46,692 nt of DNA from Allobosea sp. (GTDB lineage Bacteria; Pseudomonadota; Alphaproteobacteria; Rhizobiales; Beijerinckiaceae). The stretch spans positions 1-46,692 of the forward strand of contig JAAEQB010000055.1 of NCBI GenBank assembly GCA_024231975.1, in the 5' to 3' direction. A model generated the notes under the pieces. The model did no database searches. It saw only the letters and a list, made by a program, of their open reading frames with translations, and was not told where the DNA came from. Below are positions 25,450-33,820 of the stretch, one piece after another; position 1 is the stretch's first letter, and every line of letters begins with the position of its first letter. The position numbers and the translations under genes were made by a program.

Positions 25450-26619
25450 TCAGGCTCCCTTCTGCGCCAGCGCGACCGCTTTCGTGGCCGCAGTCCACAT
25501 GTCCGGGCAATCGATCACCGTGCAGCCGAAATTCTGCAGGCGCGAGCGTCCGAAATCGGCGTTGTTGCCGGCGAGACGCACGACCAGCGGCAGCGAGCGG
25601 CCGGTGCGGCGCAAGGCGATGCCGAGCCCCTCAGCGATGGTGTCGCAAGCCTGCATGCCGCCGCCATGCACATTGATCAGGATGGCGCGCGTCTTCGGAT
25701 TGTCGAGCAGCAGCCCGAAGCCATGGGCGATGTCGAGGCTCTTCGCCGTGGTCCTGATGTCCATGAAATTGGCCGGCCGGCCCTTGGCCGCGACGACCAT
25801 GTCGAGCGTGGCAAGGCCGAGGCCCGCGCCATTCGCCACCATGCCGATATCGCCGTCGAGCTGGACATAGTTGAGCTGATGGCGCTGAGCCTGCAGCTCG
25901 GCGGCGCTGGTGTCGTCCTGGTCGCGCAGCGCCGCGAGCTCGGGATGCCGGAACAGGGCGTTGTCGTCGAGCGTCATCTTGGCGTCGAGCGCCGCCAGCC
26001 TGCCGTCTTCGGTGATCCCAAGCGGATTGATTTCGATCAAGCTGGCGTCGAGCTCGATGAAGGCCCGGCGCAGCCCGTCCACCAATGCACAGCCTTGCGT
26101 ATGCAGCGTCCCTTCCAGGCCGAGCATCGCGACGAACTCGTTCACCTCCTGTGCCTGCGTTTCGCTGCCGGTGCCCAGTCTGAGTTCGCGGGTCTGCAGT
26201 TCGCCGCGCGCCGCCTGCTCCTCGATGTCGGCGCCGCCCCGTTCGCTGCCGATCAGCAGAACCTCGCCCGACGCGGAATCGACCAGCAAGGCCAGATGCA
26301 GTTCGCGCCGCGCCGGCAGCGCGCGCTCGATGAGGACGCGCCTGACGATCTGGCCCGTCGCCCCGGTCTGGGCGGTCACGAGCTGCTTGCCGAGCAATTC
26401 CCCGGCCGCGGCCTCAGCGGCGGCGGCGTTCTCCACCCGCTGGATTCCTCCGGCGCGCGCCCTGCCGCCGGCATGGATCTGCGCCTTGACCACCACCGGG
26501 CCGCCAAGGCGCTGGGCGATCTCACCGGCTTCCCGGGCTGTGATCGCGACGCTGCCTTCCGGCGTGACCAGCCCGTAGCGTGCCAGCAGGTGCTTCGCTT
26601 GGAACTCATGGATTCTCAC
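25450..26619 (-). CDS. Divergent SucC-like acyl-CoA ligase beta subunit
   Basis: A 389-aa ATP-grasp subunit. It keeps VVVKAQIHAGGRARAGG, EINPL (197-200) and ALDAKMTLDDNALF, so nucleotide and metal binding look intact. The normally invariant DVGGGA loop reads DIRTTA (287-292), and NIFGGI reads NVHGGG. The start is a GTG at 26619 behind GGGAGGG, giving the typical MRIHEFQAKHLL. A perfect copy of the 17-bp operator lies 48-64 nt upstream. With the alpha subunit it should form an ATP-dependent acid-CoA ligase. Similarity to MtkA (malate-CoA ligase) is visible, but the loop changes suggest another substrate. Oxalate, glycolate, glyoxylate or tartronate are options to test. Confidence 0.8.
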   Translation of the reverse strand: MRIHEFQAKHLLARYGLVTPEGSVAITAREAGEIAQRLGGPVVVKAQIHAGGRARAGGIQRVENAAAAEAAAGELLGKQLVTAQTGATGQIVRRVLIERALPARRELHLALLVDSASGEVLLIGSERGGADIEEQAARGELQTRELRLGTGSETQAQEVNEFVAMLGLEGTLHTQGCALVDGLRRAFIELDASLIEINPLGITEDGRLAALDAKMTLDDNALFRHPELAALRDQDDTSAAELQAQRHQLNYVQLDGDIGMVANGAGLGLATLDMVVAAKGRPANFMDIRTTAKSLDIAHGFGLLLDNPKTRAILINVHGGGMQACDTIAEGLGIALRRTGRSLPLVVRLAGNNADFGRSRLQNFGCTVIDCPDMWTAATKAVALAQKGA

Positions 26620-26666
26620 GACCCGGTCCCTCCCGCCATCACGCCGTTCGCGGCGCTGTTATAATC

Positions 26667-26700
26667 TGGCATACATTATGCCAGATTGCAGCTACGTCAA
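26667..26700 (-). promoter_or_regulatory. Promoter -35 box and perfect 17-bp operator of the SucCD-like operon
   Basis: On the minus strand TTGACG (26700-26695) is followed after 11 nt by the repeat TGGCAT-ACATT-ATGCCA (plus-strand reading, 26667-26683). The half-sites extend to 10 perfect base pairs each (AATCTGGCAT and ATGCCAGATT), the most symmetrical copy in the window. The operator covers the expected -10 region. Confidence 0.7.
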
Positions 26701-26759
26701 CAACCGATCATCACCAGTTGTCATGGTGGAGCGCTCCCCTTTTCGAAGGATGGAAGTCC

Positions 26760-27373
26760 ATGGCCCGAGACCGCTCCCACAGCATCGAACTCAAGCGCCA
26801 AGTGGCCCAGGATTGCCTGGGCGTGAGACGCTTCGCAGCCTCGCGTGCCAGCATGATTTGTCGCGCAGCCTGATCCGCATCTGGAAACAGAAGTTCGAAG
26901 CCGGCGCCTTCGGCGACGAGGCCATCGCCGCCAATAAGATCGAAGCCCACGAGGCACGCGTCGCCGCGCGGGAGCGGCTTGTCGGCAAGCAAGCCTTGGA
27001 GATCGAGTTCCTAAAGGGGCTCTGAAGCACGCAACCCGGCCAAGAAGCGCGATGACGTCCGTCGTCACCGGCCCCGCGGCATCTCGGTCGCAGAAGGTGT
27101 CGGCTGATGGGGATTGCGCGCTCGACCGACCACGACAAGCCAGCCATGAGCATCGACGACGCCGCGCTCATCGAAACGATGCTCACGATCTCCGAAAGCC
27201 TCGAGGCCTGTTGCCGTCGACGGATGCAGGCGGCGCTACGTCATCTCCGTATCGACGTGAGTCACAGGAAGATCCGGCGCCTGATGCGCGAGCACGACCT
27301 CCAGCCTCGACGGCGTCGGCGCTTTGTCGCCACCACCGATAGCGAACGACCTGCCAATCTTCCCAAACCTGGC
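26760..27373 (+). pseudogene. IS3-family transposase remnant (orfA and start of orfB)
   Basis: Broken insertion sequence. OrfA starts at 26760 (MARDRSHSIELKRQVAQ) but shifts frame near 26825; the continuation HDLSRSLIRIWKQKFEAGAFG...LEIEFLKGL stops at 27025. OrfB begins near 27050 (SVVTGPAASRSQKV), shifts again, and continues from 27107 (MSIDDAALIETM, then ALRHLRIDVSHRKIRRLMREHDLQPRRRRRFVATT), with the last match DLPIFPNLA in yet another frame around 27343-27369. The DDE integrase core is absent. No terminal inverted repeats were found. It cannot transpose. It marks a junction between the oxalate island and the sugar region, abutting the stop of the SMP-30 gene. Confidence 0.8.
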
Positions 27374-27377
27374 TTGC

Positions 27378-28247
27378 CTACCTTCGGTTGCCGGAAGGCA
27401 CCCGCGTCGCCAGAAGCTGCCCCGCAAGAGTCTCCTGCTTCAGCACCCGGGTGCCGAGGAAGCGGCGCTGCGAGGTGACGAACAAGGTGCGCCCGTCTCG
27501 GCCGCCGAGCATCGGCATGGTCGGGCGCGAGACCGGCAGCTCGACCACCAGATCGACAGTCCCGTCCGGCCGTCGCCGCTCGATCCGCGAACCGTTGACC
27601 ACCGCGATCCAGACGCCGCCATCGGCGTCGGTACAGGCTCCGTCGGGGTGCTCGTCTCCCGTAAATATCGCGAAAGGCCGGCCATTGGAGAAGCTGCCAC
27701 TGGTCACGTCATAGTCGAAGGCCTCGACCAGCTGGCTGCGGCTGTCGGAGAAGTAGAAGGTCCTGCCGCAGGGCGAGAAGGCGATCGCGTTCGGGATCCG
27801 GATCTCGCTGCGGTGGCGGTGCAGCACGCCGTCCGGCGTCAGCGAATAGAGTGCCCCCACCGGCGCGCCATTGCCGGTCTTGTCCATGCTGCCGAACCAG
27901 AGCCGCCCGGCCGGATCGGTCTTGCCGTCGTTGAGCCGGTTCGCGGGCAGGTCCTCCTCGACCGCGAACAATCTCTCGCCGACGCCTGTGGCGGGATCGA
28001 CGGCATAGATTCCGTCCTCCAGGCCAAGGACCAGGCCGTGGTGGCCGAAAGTCACAACGAATCCCGGCATGAGCGGCAGGCGATGCATCGACGTGCGGCC
28101 GCTCGCCGGCTCGAAGCCGAGCAGCCGCTGGCCCTGGATGTCGATCCACCAGAGCGTGCCGCGCGCCGCATCCCAGAACGGCGCTTCGCCGGTCAGGGCA
28201 TCGGCCATGTGCACCGGCAGGATGTCGTCGACCGCGATCGTCAGCAT
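27378..28247 (-). CDS. SMP-30/gluconolactonase-family protein
   Basis: A 289-aa six-bladed propeller enzyme of the SMP-30/regucalcin family, which opens sugar lactones using a bound divalent metal. Metal-ligand candidates are all present: Glu in TGEAPFW near residue 21, Asn in IPNAIAFS and Asp in HPDGACTDADG. NDGKTDPAGRLWFGSMD is the usual second conserved stretch. It is the second gene of an operon, 9 nt after the IclR/SMP-30 fusion. Together with the divergent dehydratase and dehydrogenase it suggests oxidation of a sugar to a lactone, hydrolysis to the acid, then dehydration. The 3' end meets the IS remnant, but the protein seems complete. Confidence 0.87.
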   Translation of the reverse strand: MLTIAVDDILPVHMADALTGEAPFWDAARGTLWWIDIQGQRLLGFEPASGRTSMHRLPLMPGFVVTFGHHGLVLGLEDGIYAVDPATGVGERLFAVEEDLPANRLNDGKTDPAGRLWFGSMDKTGNGAPVGALYSLTPDGVLHRHRSEIRIPNAIAFSPCGRTFYFSDSRSQLVEAFDYDVTSGSFSNGRPFAIFTGDEHPDGACTDADGGVWIAVVNGSRIERRRPDGTVDLVVELPVSRPTMPMLGGRDGRTLFVTSQRRFLGTRVLKQETLAGQLLATRVPSGNRR

Positions 28248-28256
28248 GTGAGGCCT

Positions 28257-29933
28257 CTACCAGCAGCGCGGTACGGCGTTCCCGGTCGCGCGGGTTTCGA
28301 TGGACAGCAATTGCCCCGCGGCCGGGGCCTCGGCGCTGAGGCCGGGCGGCATGCGGATATAGGTGTTGGTGACATAGAGCGTGTGGCTGCCGGCGCCGCC
28401 GAAGGCGCAGCCGGTCGGCATCGGGACGGGCAGCGAGACCTCTTCGACGAGGCGTCCGTCCGGATCGTAGCGGCGCACGCTCCAGCCGCCGACCCAGGCG
28501 ATCCAGAGATGACCTTCAGAATCAATGGTCATGCCGTTCGGCCGGCCGGAGCCGGGCTCGGCCTCGATCAGCAGGCGCGGATTGCTGCACAGCCCGGCCT
28601 CGACATCGAAATCATAGACCTGGACGCCGGCCTGGTCGGCATCGGCGACATACATGCGGGAGCCGTCGAGCGAGAACGCTGGATTGCGCAACGCACCCGC
28701 GGGGGCGGGGTGCCGACGCGACAGCAGGCTATGGTCGATCGAATAGAGCCGGCCGCGCCTTGGCGTCTGGTCGAGTGCCATCGTGCCGGCCCAGATGCGC
28801 CCGCGCGGGTCGACGCCCGCCGTGTTGAAGCGGTTGTCGGGCCGATCCGTCTCCGGGTTGAACAGTGCCGAGACCCGGCCGCTGTCGGGATCGATCAGGC
28901 TGAAGCCGCCCTGTCCGCAGCCGATGAGCTGGCCTTGCCGGTCCAGCGCCAGCCCGGCCGTGATCGCCGGCAGGGCGATGCGCCCGGATTGCTGGTCGGC
29001 CGGATCGAACCAGCGTAGGGCCGGCGCCAGCACGTCGACCCAGAACAGCTTCTTGCGTCGATCGTCCCAGATCGGGCTCTCGCCGACGAAATCCCGGCCG
29101 GTCGGCAGGGCCGTGACGGAGCTGGCGGCAGGCTGCGCCGGTTGGCGCATGACATAGGGGGCGGAAAGGTCGACGCCGATCTGGCTCGAGGCCCGGCGGG
29201 TCGCCTCGACCAGCATCCGCCCGAGATCATGCAATTCCTCGACGCCCGCCGCGGGCGTATCGACCATGACGACGAGCGCCGCCAAAGGCATCCGCTCGCC
29301 GTCCTTGATCGCAGCGGCGACGGTGACGCGCCCGCTTGCGGCCTCCGGCCGGCAGACGACATAACCGAGGGCCTTGCCCATATCGAGCTCGGACATCAGG
29401 CGGGCATCGCCGGACGCAGCCGGATCGATCTCGGCGATCAGCTCCAGGGCGTTCTCGCGCGGCATAGCGGCGAGCAGCGCCCGGCCCGCCGCGGTCTCCA
29501 TCACCGGGCTCCGGCGCCAGAGCCGCACGAGACGGCCATAGCTCGGATCGGGATCGTCGAAATCGAGCACGAAGACATCGGCTCCGTCCCGGATCATCAG
29601 CAGAATGGTCAGGCCGACGCTGCGCGACAGCCGCGCCATCTCCGGCTTGGCGGCGCGGATGATCTCGCTGCCGTCGAGACTGCGGCGCGACAGTTCGAGG
29701 ATGCGCACGCCGATCTCGTAGCGCCGGCGGCGGCGGTCGTAGCGGATGAGATTGCGGCTAACGAGCGCCGCCAGCAGGCGATGCAGCGAGGCCGCCGGCA
29801 TCTTCACGGCCTCGGCGATATCCCCGAACCGAACCGGCCCGTCGGCCGCGCCGATGGCCAGCAGGACGTCGAGCCCCTTGGTCAGGGCCTGGGCGCCAGG
29901 CGTGTCGGCGAGGTCTGCAGTCGGCTTGGCCAT
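28257..29933 (-). CDS. IclR regulator fused to an SMP-30 lactonase-like domain
   Basis: A 558-aa fusion. Residues about 13-75 are an IclR winged helix (VRFGDIAEAVKMPAASLHRLLAAL), about 80-260 the IclR effector domain (AAGRALLAAMPREN, VAAAIKDGERMPLAALVVMV), and about 280-555 a full SMP-30 propeller (VGESPIWDDRRKKLFWVD, RNPAFSLDG, GHLWIAWVGG). The propeller keeps the Glu and Asn metal ligands, but the family motif PDGMxID reads PNGMTID, so the third ligand is Asn466 instead of Asp. The neighbouring single-domain SMP-30 keeps this Asp. The C-terminal part may thus sense a lactone rather than cut it. GAGAGG lies upstream of the ATG. A 25-bp inverted repeat in front is its likely operator. Confidence 0.85.
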   Translation of the reverse strand: MAKPTADLADTPGAQALTKGLDVLLAIGAADGPVRFGDIAEAVKMPAASLHRLLAALVSRNLIRYDRRRRRYEIGVRILELSRRSLDGSEIIRAAKPEMARLSRSVGLTILLMIRDGADVFVLDFDDPDPSYGRLVRLWRRSPVMETAAGRALLAAMPRENALELIAEIDPAASGDARLMSELDMGKALGYVVCRPEAASGRVTVAAAIKDGERMPLAALVVMVDTPAAGVEELHDLGRMLVEATRRASSQIGVDLSAPYVMRQPAQPAASSVTALPTGRDFVGESPIWDDRRKKLFWVDVLAPALRWFDPADQQSGRIALPAITAGLALDRQGQLIGCGQGGFSLIDPDSGRVSALFNPETDRPDNRFNTAGVDPRGRIWAGTMALDQTPRRGRLYSIDHSLLSRRHPAPAGALRNPAFSLDGSRMYVADADQAGVQVYDFDVEAGLCSNPRLLIEAEPGSGRPNGMTIDSEGHLWIAWVGGWSVRRYDPDGRLVEEVSLPVPMPTGCAFGGAGSHTLYVTNTYIRMPPGLSAEAPAAGQLLSIETRATGNAVPRCW

Positions 29934-29974
29934 GAACCTCTCATAATTTAACTTGCGCAGGGCATCAACATCAG

Positions 29975-29999
29975 CAATCTATCACAATGTGAGAGATTG
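29975..29999. promoter_or_regulatory. 25-bp inverted repeat, likely operator of the IclR/SMP-30 fusion
   Basis: Arms CAATCTATCACA and TGTGAGAGATTG surround one central A and match at 11 of 12 positions. The site fills the gap between two divergent operons, 42 nt from the fusion gene start and 11 nt from the dehydratase start, where it reaches the ribosome-binding site. It is well placed to control both directions. Confidence 0.65.
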
Positions 30000-30009
30000 A
30001 AGAGGCAGA

Positions 30010-31191
30010 ATGCCCATGGCGTCAAACTCCCCAGCTTTGGCAGGCATCGATCTTGCGGTCGTCCACGTCTCTGCGAAGACGACCTGGCTGTTCCTGCGTG
30101 TCCGGACGCAGGACGGTGCCGAGGGCTTCGGAGAAGCGACGCTCTACGGCGAGGAGGAGGCAGTCGCCGCCGAGATCGCCAAGGCCCGCGCGCTGTTGCT
30201 GCAGCGCCCTTTGCCCTTGCCTGGTGGCGCCCTGCAGGCCCTGGCGATGGCGCAGGCCTCCTCGGCCCGGCGCGCGGTGACGAATGCGCTGGAACAGGCG
30301 CTGGTCGACCTCTTCGCCCGGCGCGCCGGCCTCTCGGTCGCGCACTATCTCGGCGGCCCCTACCGGAACCGGCTCGCCGCCTACGCCAACATCAATCGCG
30401 GGATCTCCGACCGCTCGCCGGCCGGCTTCGCCGAGCGGGCGCGCTCGGTCGTCGAGGCCCACGGTTATGACGGCATCAAGATTGCGCCGTTCGACGGCCT
30501 GAACTGGCAGGGCGATCTGGCGCAGCGCCGGCGCGCGCTCGCGGCGGGGATCGATCGCATCCTCGCAGTGCGCGATGCGATCGGCCGGGAGCGCCGGCTG
30601 ATGGTCGACTGCCATTGGCGCCTGTCGCGGCTGGATGCGATCGAGGTGCTGCGGCTGACCGAGAGCGCCAATCTTTTCTGGCTGGAGGACGCGCTCGATG
30701 ACCGCGCCTTCTCCGCCGATGACTTCCGCTCAGTCCGGTCCGCCGCCAACGGCATCGGCGTGCGCATCGCCGGCGGCGAGCGGGCCGAGACCGTCGCAGA
30801 CATCCATGACATCGCGGCAGACGGCGGCATGGATGTCGTCCTGCCGGATCTGCGCGTCACCGGTATCCGCAACGGCATGGTCATGCTGCAATGCGCCGTC
30901 GCCGCCGGGATGGAGGCCAGCATCCACAATCCCACCGGGCCGGTGCTGGACGCGATCTCCGTGCAGGTCGCAGCGGCGCTGCCCTCCTTCGCCATCCTCG
31001 AAGGGCAGGTCGGTGAGAGCGAGCTGTTCGACGAGATCGCCGGCGGCCGCCCAGCCCTGGTCGACGGGCATCGCCCGGTACCGGACGGGCCGGGAACCGG
31101 CCTTGCACCGAAGCTCACCTTCGATGCGGCCAAGACCGGCGGCGGGATTGCAACATTCGCCGGTGTCGCCGGCGCAGGAGCGGATGCCTAG
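30010..31191 (+). CDS. Enolase-superfamily dehydratase (mandelate racemase type)
   Basis: A 393-aa protein with an N-terminal capping domain and a C-terminal barrel. Metal ligands Asp200 (MVDCHW), Glu226 (WLEDAL) and Glu257 (AGGERA) are in place, as are a possible base Lys157 (GIKIAP) and the Asp280/His306 pair (LPDLRVTG, IHNPTGP). Such enzymes remove water from sugar acids to give 2-keto-3-deoxy acids. The exact substrate cannot be read from the sequence. AAGAGG lies just upstream; an ATG at 30016 is an alternative start. It heads an operon with the SDR gene (1-nt gap) and the ABC importer, divergent from the lactonase genes. Confidence 0.83.
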   Translation: MPMASNSPALAGIDLAVVHVSAKTTWLFLRVRTQDGAEGFGEATLYGEEEAVAAEIAKARALLLQRPLPLPGGALQALAMAQASSARRAVTNALEQALVDLFARRAGLSVAHYLGGPYRNRLAAYANINRGISDRSPAGFAERARSVVEAHGYDGIKIAPFDGLNWQGDLAQRRRALAAGIDRILAVRDAIGRERRLMVDCHWRLSRLDAIEVLRLTESANLFWLEDALDDRAFSADDFRSVRSAANGIGVRIAGGERAETVADIHDIAADGGMDVVLPDLRVTGIRNGMVMLQCAVAAGMEASIHNPTGPVLDAISVQVAAALPSFAILEGQVGESELFDEIAGGRPALVDGHRPVPDGPGTGLAPKLTFDAAKTGGGIATFAGVAGAGADA

Positions 31192-31192
31192 C

Positions 31193-32035
31193 ATGGCGCA
31201 GCAAGCGATCCAGGTCGATCTCAGCGGGCGCACCGCCTATGTCACCGGCGGCAGCCGCGGCATCGCGGCGGCGATCGCGGTCGCGCTGGCGCGCAATGGC
31301 GCTCAGGTCGCCTTCAGCTTCTCCTCCGAGGCCGATGCGGTTGCAGGCAAGGCGCAGGCGGCCGAGCAGCTTCTCGCCGAGCTCGGAGCGGAAGGCTGCG
31401 CGATCCCCGCCGACATGTCCGACCCCACCGCGGCGCGCTCGGCGGCAGAGGCTGCGCTCGCCCGGCTCGGGCAGGTCGACATCCTGGTGCTGAGCGCCTC
31501 GATCCAGGTGCATCGGCCGATCCTCGACATGAGCATGGAGGATGTCGACCGCCAGCTCAGGATGAACATCGCCTCCAATATCGCGACCTTGCAGACGATC
31601 GTCCCCCGCATGCGCCGCAGCGGCTATGGCCGGATCGTCTCGATCGGCAGCGTCCAGGAGCAGGTGCCCTCGCAGGAGATGCCGGTCTATTCGATGACCA
31701 AGAGCGCGCTCGAGAACCTCGTCCGCAACCTGGCGGTCGACAATGCGCCCTATGGCATCACCGCCAACAACATCGCGCCGGGGCTGATCCAGACCGACCG
31801 CAACGCCTTCCGGCGCGCCGACATGGCCGTCTGGAACCGGCTGGCGCGCAACGCCAATCCGATGGGCCGGGCCGGCCAGCCGGAGAACGTCGGCGGCGCG
31901 GCGCTGTTCCTCGCCTCCGACGCCGCCTCCTTCGTCACCGGCACGACGATCCACGTCACCGGCGGCAGCCATATCGCCCGCAACATGAACGACCTGATCA
32001 ACACCGAGACCGCAAACGCACGGCAAGCCGGCTGA
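31193..32035 (+). CDS. SDR-family dehydrogenase
   Basis: A 280-aa classical short-chain dehydrogenase. TGGSRGIA (18-25) is the nucleotide loop, and the catalytic set is Ser153, Tyr166 and Lys170 (YSMTK). The usual NNAG motif is replaced by SASIQ near 101-105. The C terminus (ASFVTGTTIHVTGG) is normal. It is translated 1 nt after the dehydratase stop, with AGGAG at 31177-31181. It probably oxidises a sugar, sugar acid or keto-deoxy acid in the same pathway. Substrate unknown. Confidence 0.87.
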   Translation: MAQQAIQVDLSGRTAYVTGGSRGIAAAIAVALARNGAQVAFSFSSEADAVAGKAQAAEQLLAELGAEGCAIPADMSDPTAARSAAEAALARLGQVDILVLSASIQVHRPILDMSMEDVDRQLRMNIASNIATLQTIVPRMRRSGYGRIVSIGSVQEQVPSQEMPVYSMTKSALENLVRNLAVDNAPYGITANNIAPGLIQTDRNAFRRADMAVWNRLARNANPMGRAGQPENVGGAALFLASDAASFVTGTTIHVTGGSHIARNMNDLINTETANARQAG

Positions 32036-32073
32036 AGAACCGGGCCCGCAAGGCAACAGAGAGGAGACGACCC

Positions 32074-33819
32074 ATGGCTAGCCGCAGGCTGCTCCCAAGC
32101 CTCATGATCGGCGCAGCATTCGCCCTGACCTCGGCCGTGGCATCGGCCCAGAACGTGCCGCGCAACCGCACGCTGATCGTCGCCGCGCAGGTCGAGGCGC
32201 CGGTCTTCCGCAATATCGGGCTCGCCAACCCGTTTTCGATCAACAACGAGGACTATCGCGTCTCGATCATCAACATGTTCGAGCCGCTGTTCTACTATAA
32301 CGTCACCGACAATTCGGTGATTCCCTGGCTGGCTACGGGCTACGCCTACAATGCCGACTTCACCTCGCTGACCGTGACGCTGCGCGACGGCGTGACCTGG
32401 AGCGACGGCAAGCCCTTCGGCGTCAACGACGTGCTGTTCACGCTCAACATGCTGATCGAGAACGGCCGCGGCAAGAAGGACCTGCTCAACGCCGCCGCAC
32501 TCGCCACATCGGTCAAGGCGGTGGCGAAGGTCGACGACCACACCATCCGCATCGATCTCAGCGAGCCCGATCCGCGCTTCGCCTTCAAATACCTGATCAA
32601 CTATTTCGACATCGGCCTGCAATGGGTGCCCGAGCACATCTGGAAGGATGCCGAGGACCCGGCCGCCTTCCGCTTCTTCGACGTCGCCAAGGGCTGGCCG
32701 GTCACTACGAGTCCCTGGACCGTCTCCCGCTTCACCGACGCGCAGGTCTTCATCGACCGGCGCGACGACTGGTGGGCGGCCAAGGCCAAGCTCGCCCCGA
32801 TGCCGGAGGTGCGGCGCATCATCACCGTTCCCGGCGGCACGCGCGACCGCATGGTGCAGCTGATCTCGAGCAACCAGGCCGACATCGTCAACGATATCCA
32901 GGTCGCCGAAGTGGTGCGCCAGGTCGTGACGCAGAACCCGAAGATCACGACCTGGACAGGCAAGGACGCACCCTATGGTGCGCGCGACTGGTGGCCGACC
33001 TCGCTCTACTTCAACCATAAATCCGGCAAGTGGGCGGATATCCGCCTGCGCCGGGCGATCGGCCACTACATCGACCGCAAGCAGATCATCGATGTCGCCT
33101 ATTCCGGCGCGGCCGAGCCGAAGGTCGATCCCTTCCCCGGCTTCGGCGCGCTCAAGCTCTATATCGACGCCATCGCCCCGGTCGCGGCCAGGCACGGCGT
33201 CGGCGTCTACGACAAGGCCAAGGGCGACGCCCTGATGGGCGAAGCTGGCTACAAGAAGAACGGCGCCGGGATCTGGGAGAAGGACGGCCAGCCGCTGAGC
33301 GTGGTGATCGAGGCGATCCCCGTGCTCAACGCGGTCGGCCCGATCGTCGCCCAGCAGCTCAAGAACGCCGGCGTCGACGCCTCCTTCCGCTCGACACCTG
33401 AAAGCCGCGCGGTCCTGCGCGACGGGCGCTTCGACCTGACGCTGTTCGGCCATCGCGGCTCGATCGCCGACCCCTATGCGACGCTCGAGATGTACCATTC
33501 CAGGAACGCGTTCGAGGTCGGCCGGCCGACGCTGTTCCCCGCCCGCTGGTCCAATGCCGATTATGACAAGATCGTCGACGAGATCGGCCGGCTCGCTCCC
33601 GACAATCCGGGGATCAAGGACCTCGTCGTCGCCGCCATGGATATCTGGATGCGCGAGGCCGTCGAGGTGCCGATCTCCGAATGGTACCATCGCGTGCCGA
33701 TGAACCAGACCTACTGGACGGGCTGGCCGACCAGGGACAATCCCTACATGCAGCCGAGTTTCTGGTACACGTCCGGGAGCTTTGGCTACGTGCTGCCGCG
33801 CCTGAAACCGGTGCAGTGA
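32074..33819 (+). CDS. ABC importer, family 5 substrate-binding protein
   Basis: A 581-aa periplasmic receptor of the peptide/nickel/oligosaccharide (SBP_bac_5) class. The signal peptide ends ASA at residue 25. MFEPLFYYNV, the LRDGVTWSDGKPFGVNDV stretch and LRRAIGHYIDRKQII are class motifs. GAGGAGA precedes the ATG. Members of this class also carry plant oligosaccharides and galacturonides, which fits the dehydratase and GH88 genes around it better than peptides do. It is first of the four importer genes. Confidence 0.87.
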   Translation: MASRRLLPSLMIGAAFALTSAVASAQNVPRNRTLIVAAQVEAPVFRNIGLANPFSINNEDYRVSIINMFEPLFYYNVTDNSVIPWLATGYAYNADFTSLTVTLRDGVTWSDGKPFGVNDVLFTLNMLIENGRGKKDLLNAAALATSVKAVAKVDDHTIRIDLSEPDPRFAFKYLINYFDIGLQWVPEHIWKDAEDPAAFRFFDVAKGWPVTTSPWTVSRFTDAQVFIDRRDDWWAAKAKLAPMPEVRRIITVPGGTRDRMVQLISSNQADIVNDIQVAEVVRQVVTQNPKITTWTGKDAPYGARDWWPTSLYFNHKSGKWADIRLRRAIGHYIDRKQIIDVAYSGAAEPKVDPFPGFGALKLYIDAIAPVAARHGVGVYDKAKGDALMGEAGYKKNGAGIWEKDGQPLSVVIEAIPVLNAVGPIVAQQLKNAGVDASFRSTPESRAVLRDGRFDLTLFGHRGSIADPYATLEMYHSRNAFEVGRPTLFPARWSNADYDKIVDEIGRLAPDNPGIKDLVVAAMDIWMREAVEVPISEWYHRVPMNQTYWTGWPTRDNPYMQPSFWYTSGSFGYVLPRLKPVQ

Positions 33820-33820
33820 C

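Noticed and set aside
24565..26619. Standard TCA-cycle sucCD
   Set aside because: Key loops differ (GANSQG, SASLTSE, DIRTTA) and a normal SucCD pair is already present at 14.9-17.1 kb.
26760..27373. An active IS3 element
   Set aside because: Frameshifts in orfA and orfB and no DDE core; no terminal repeats found.
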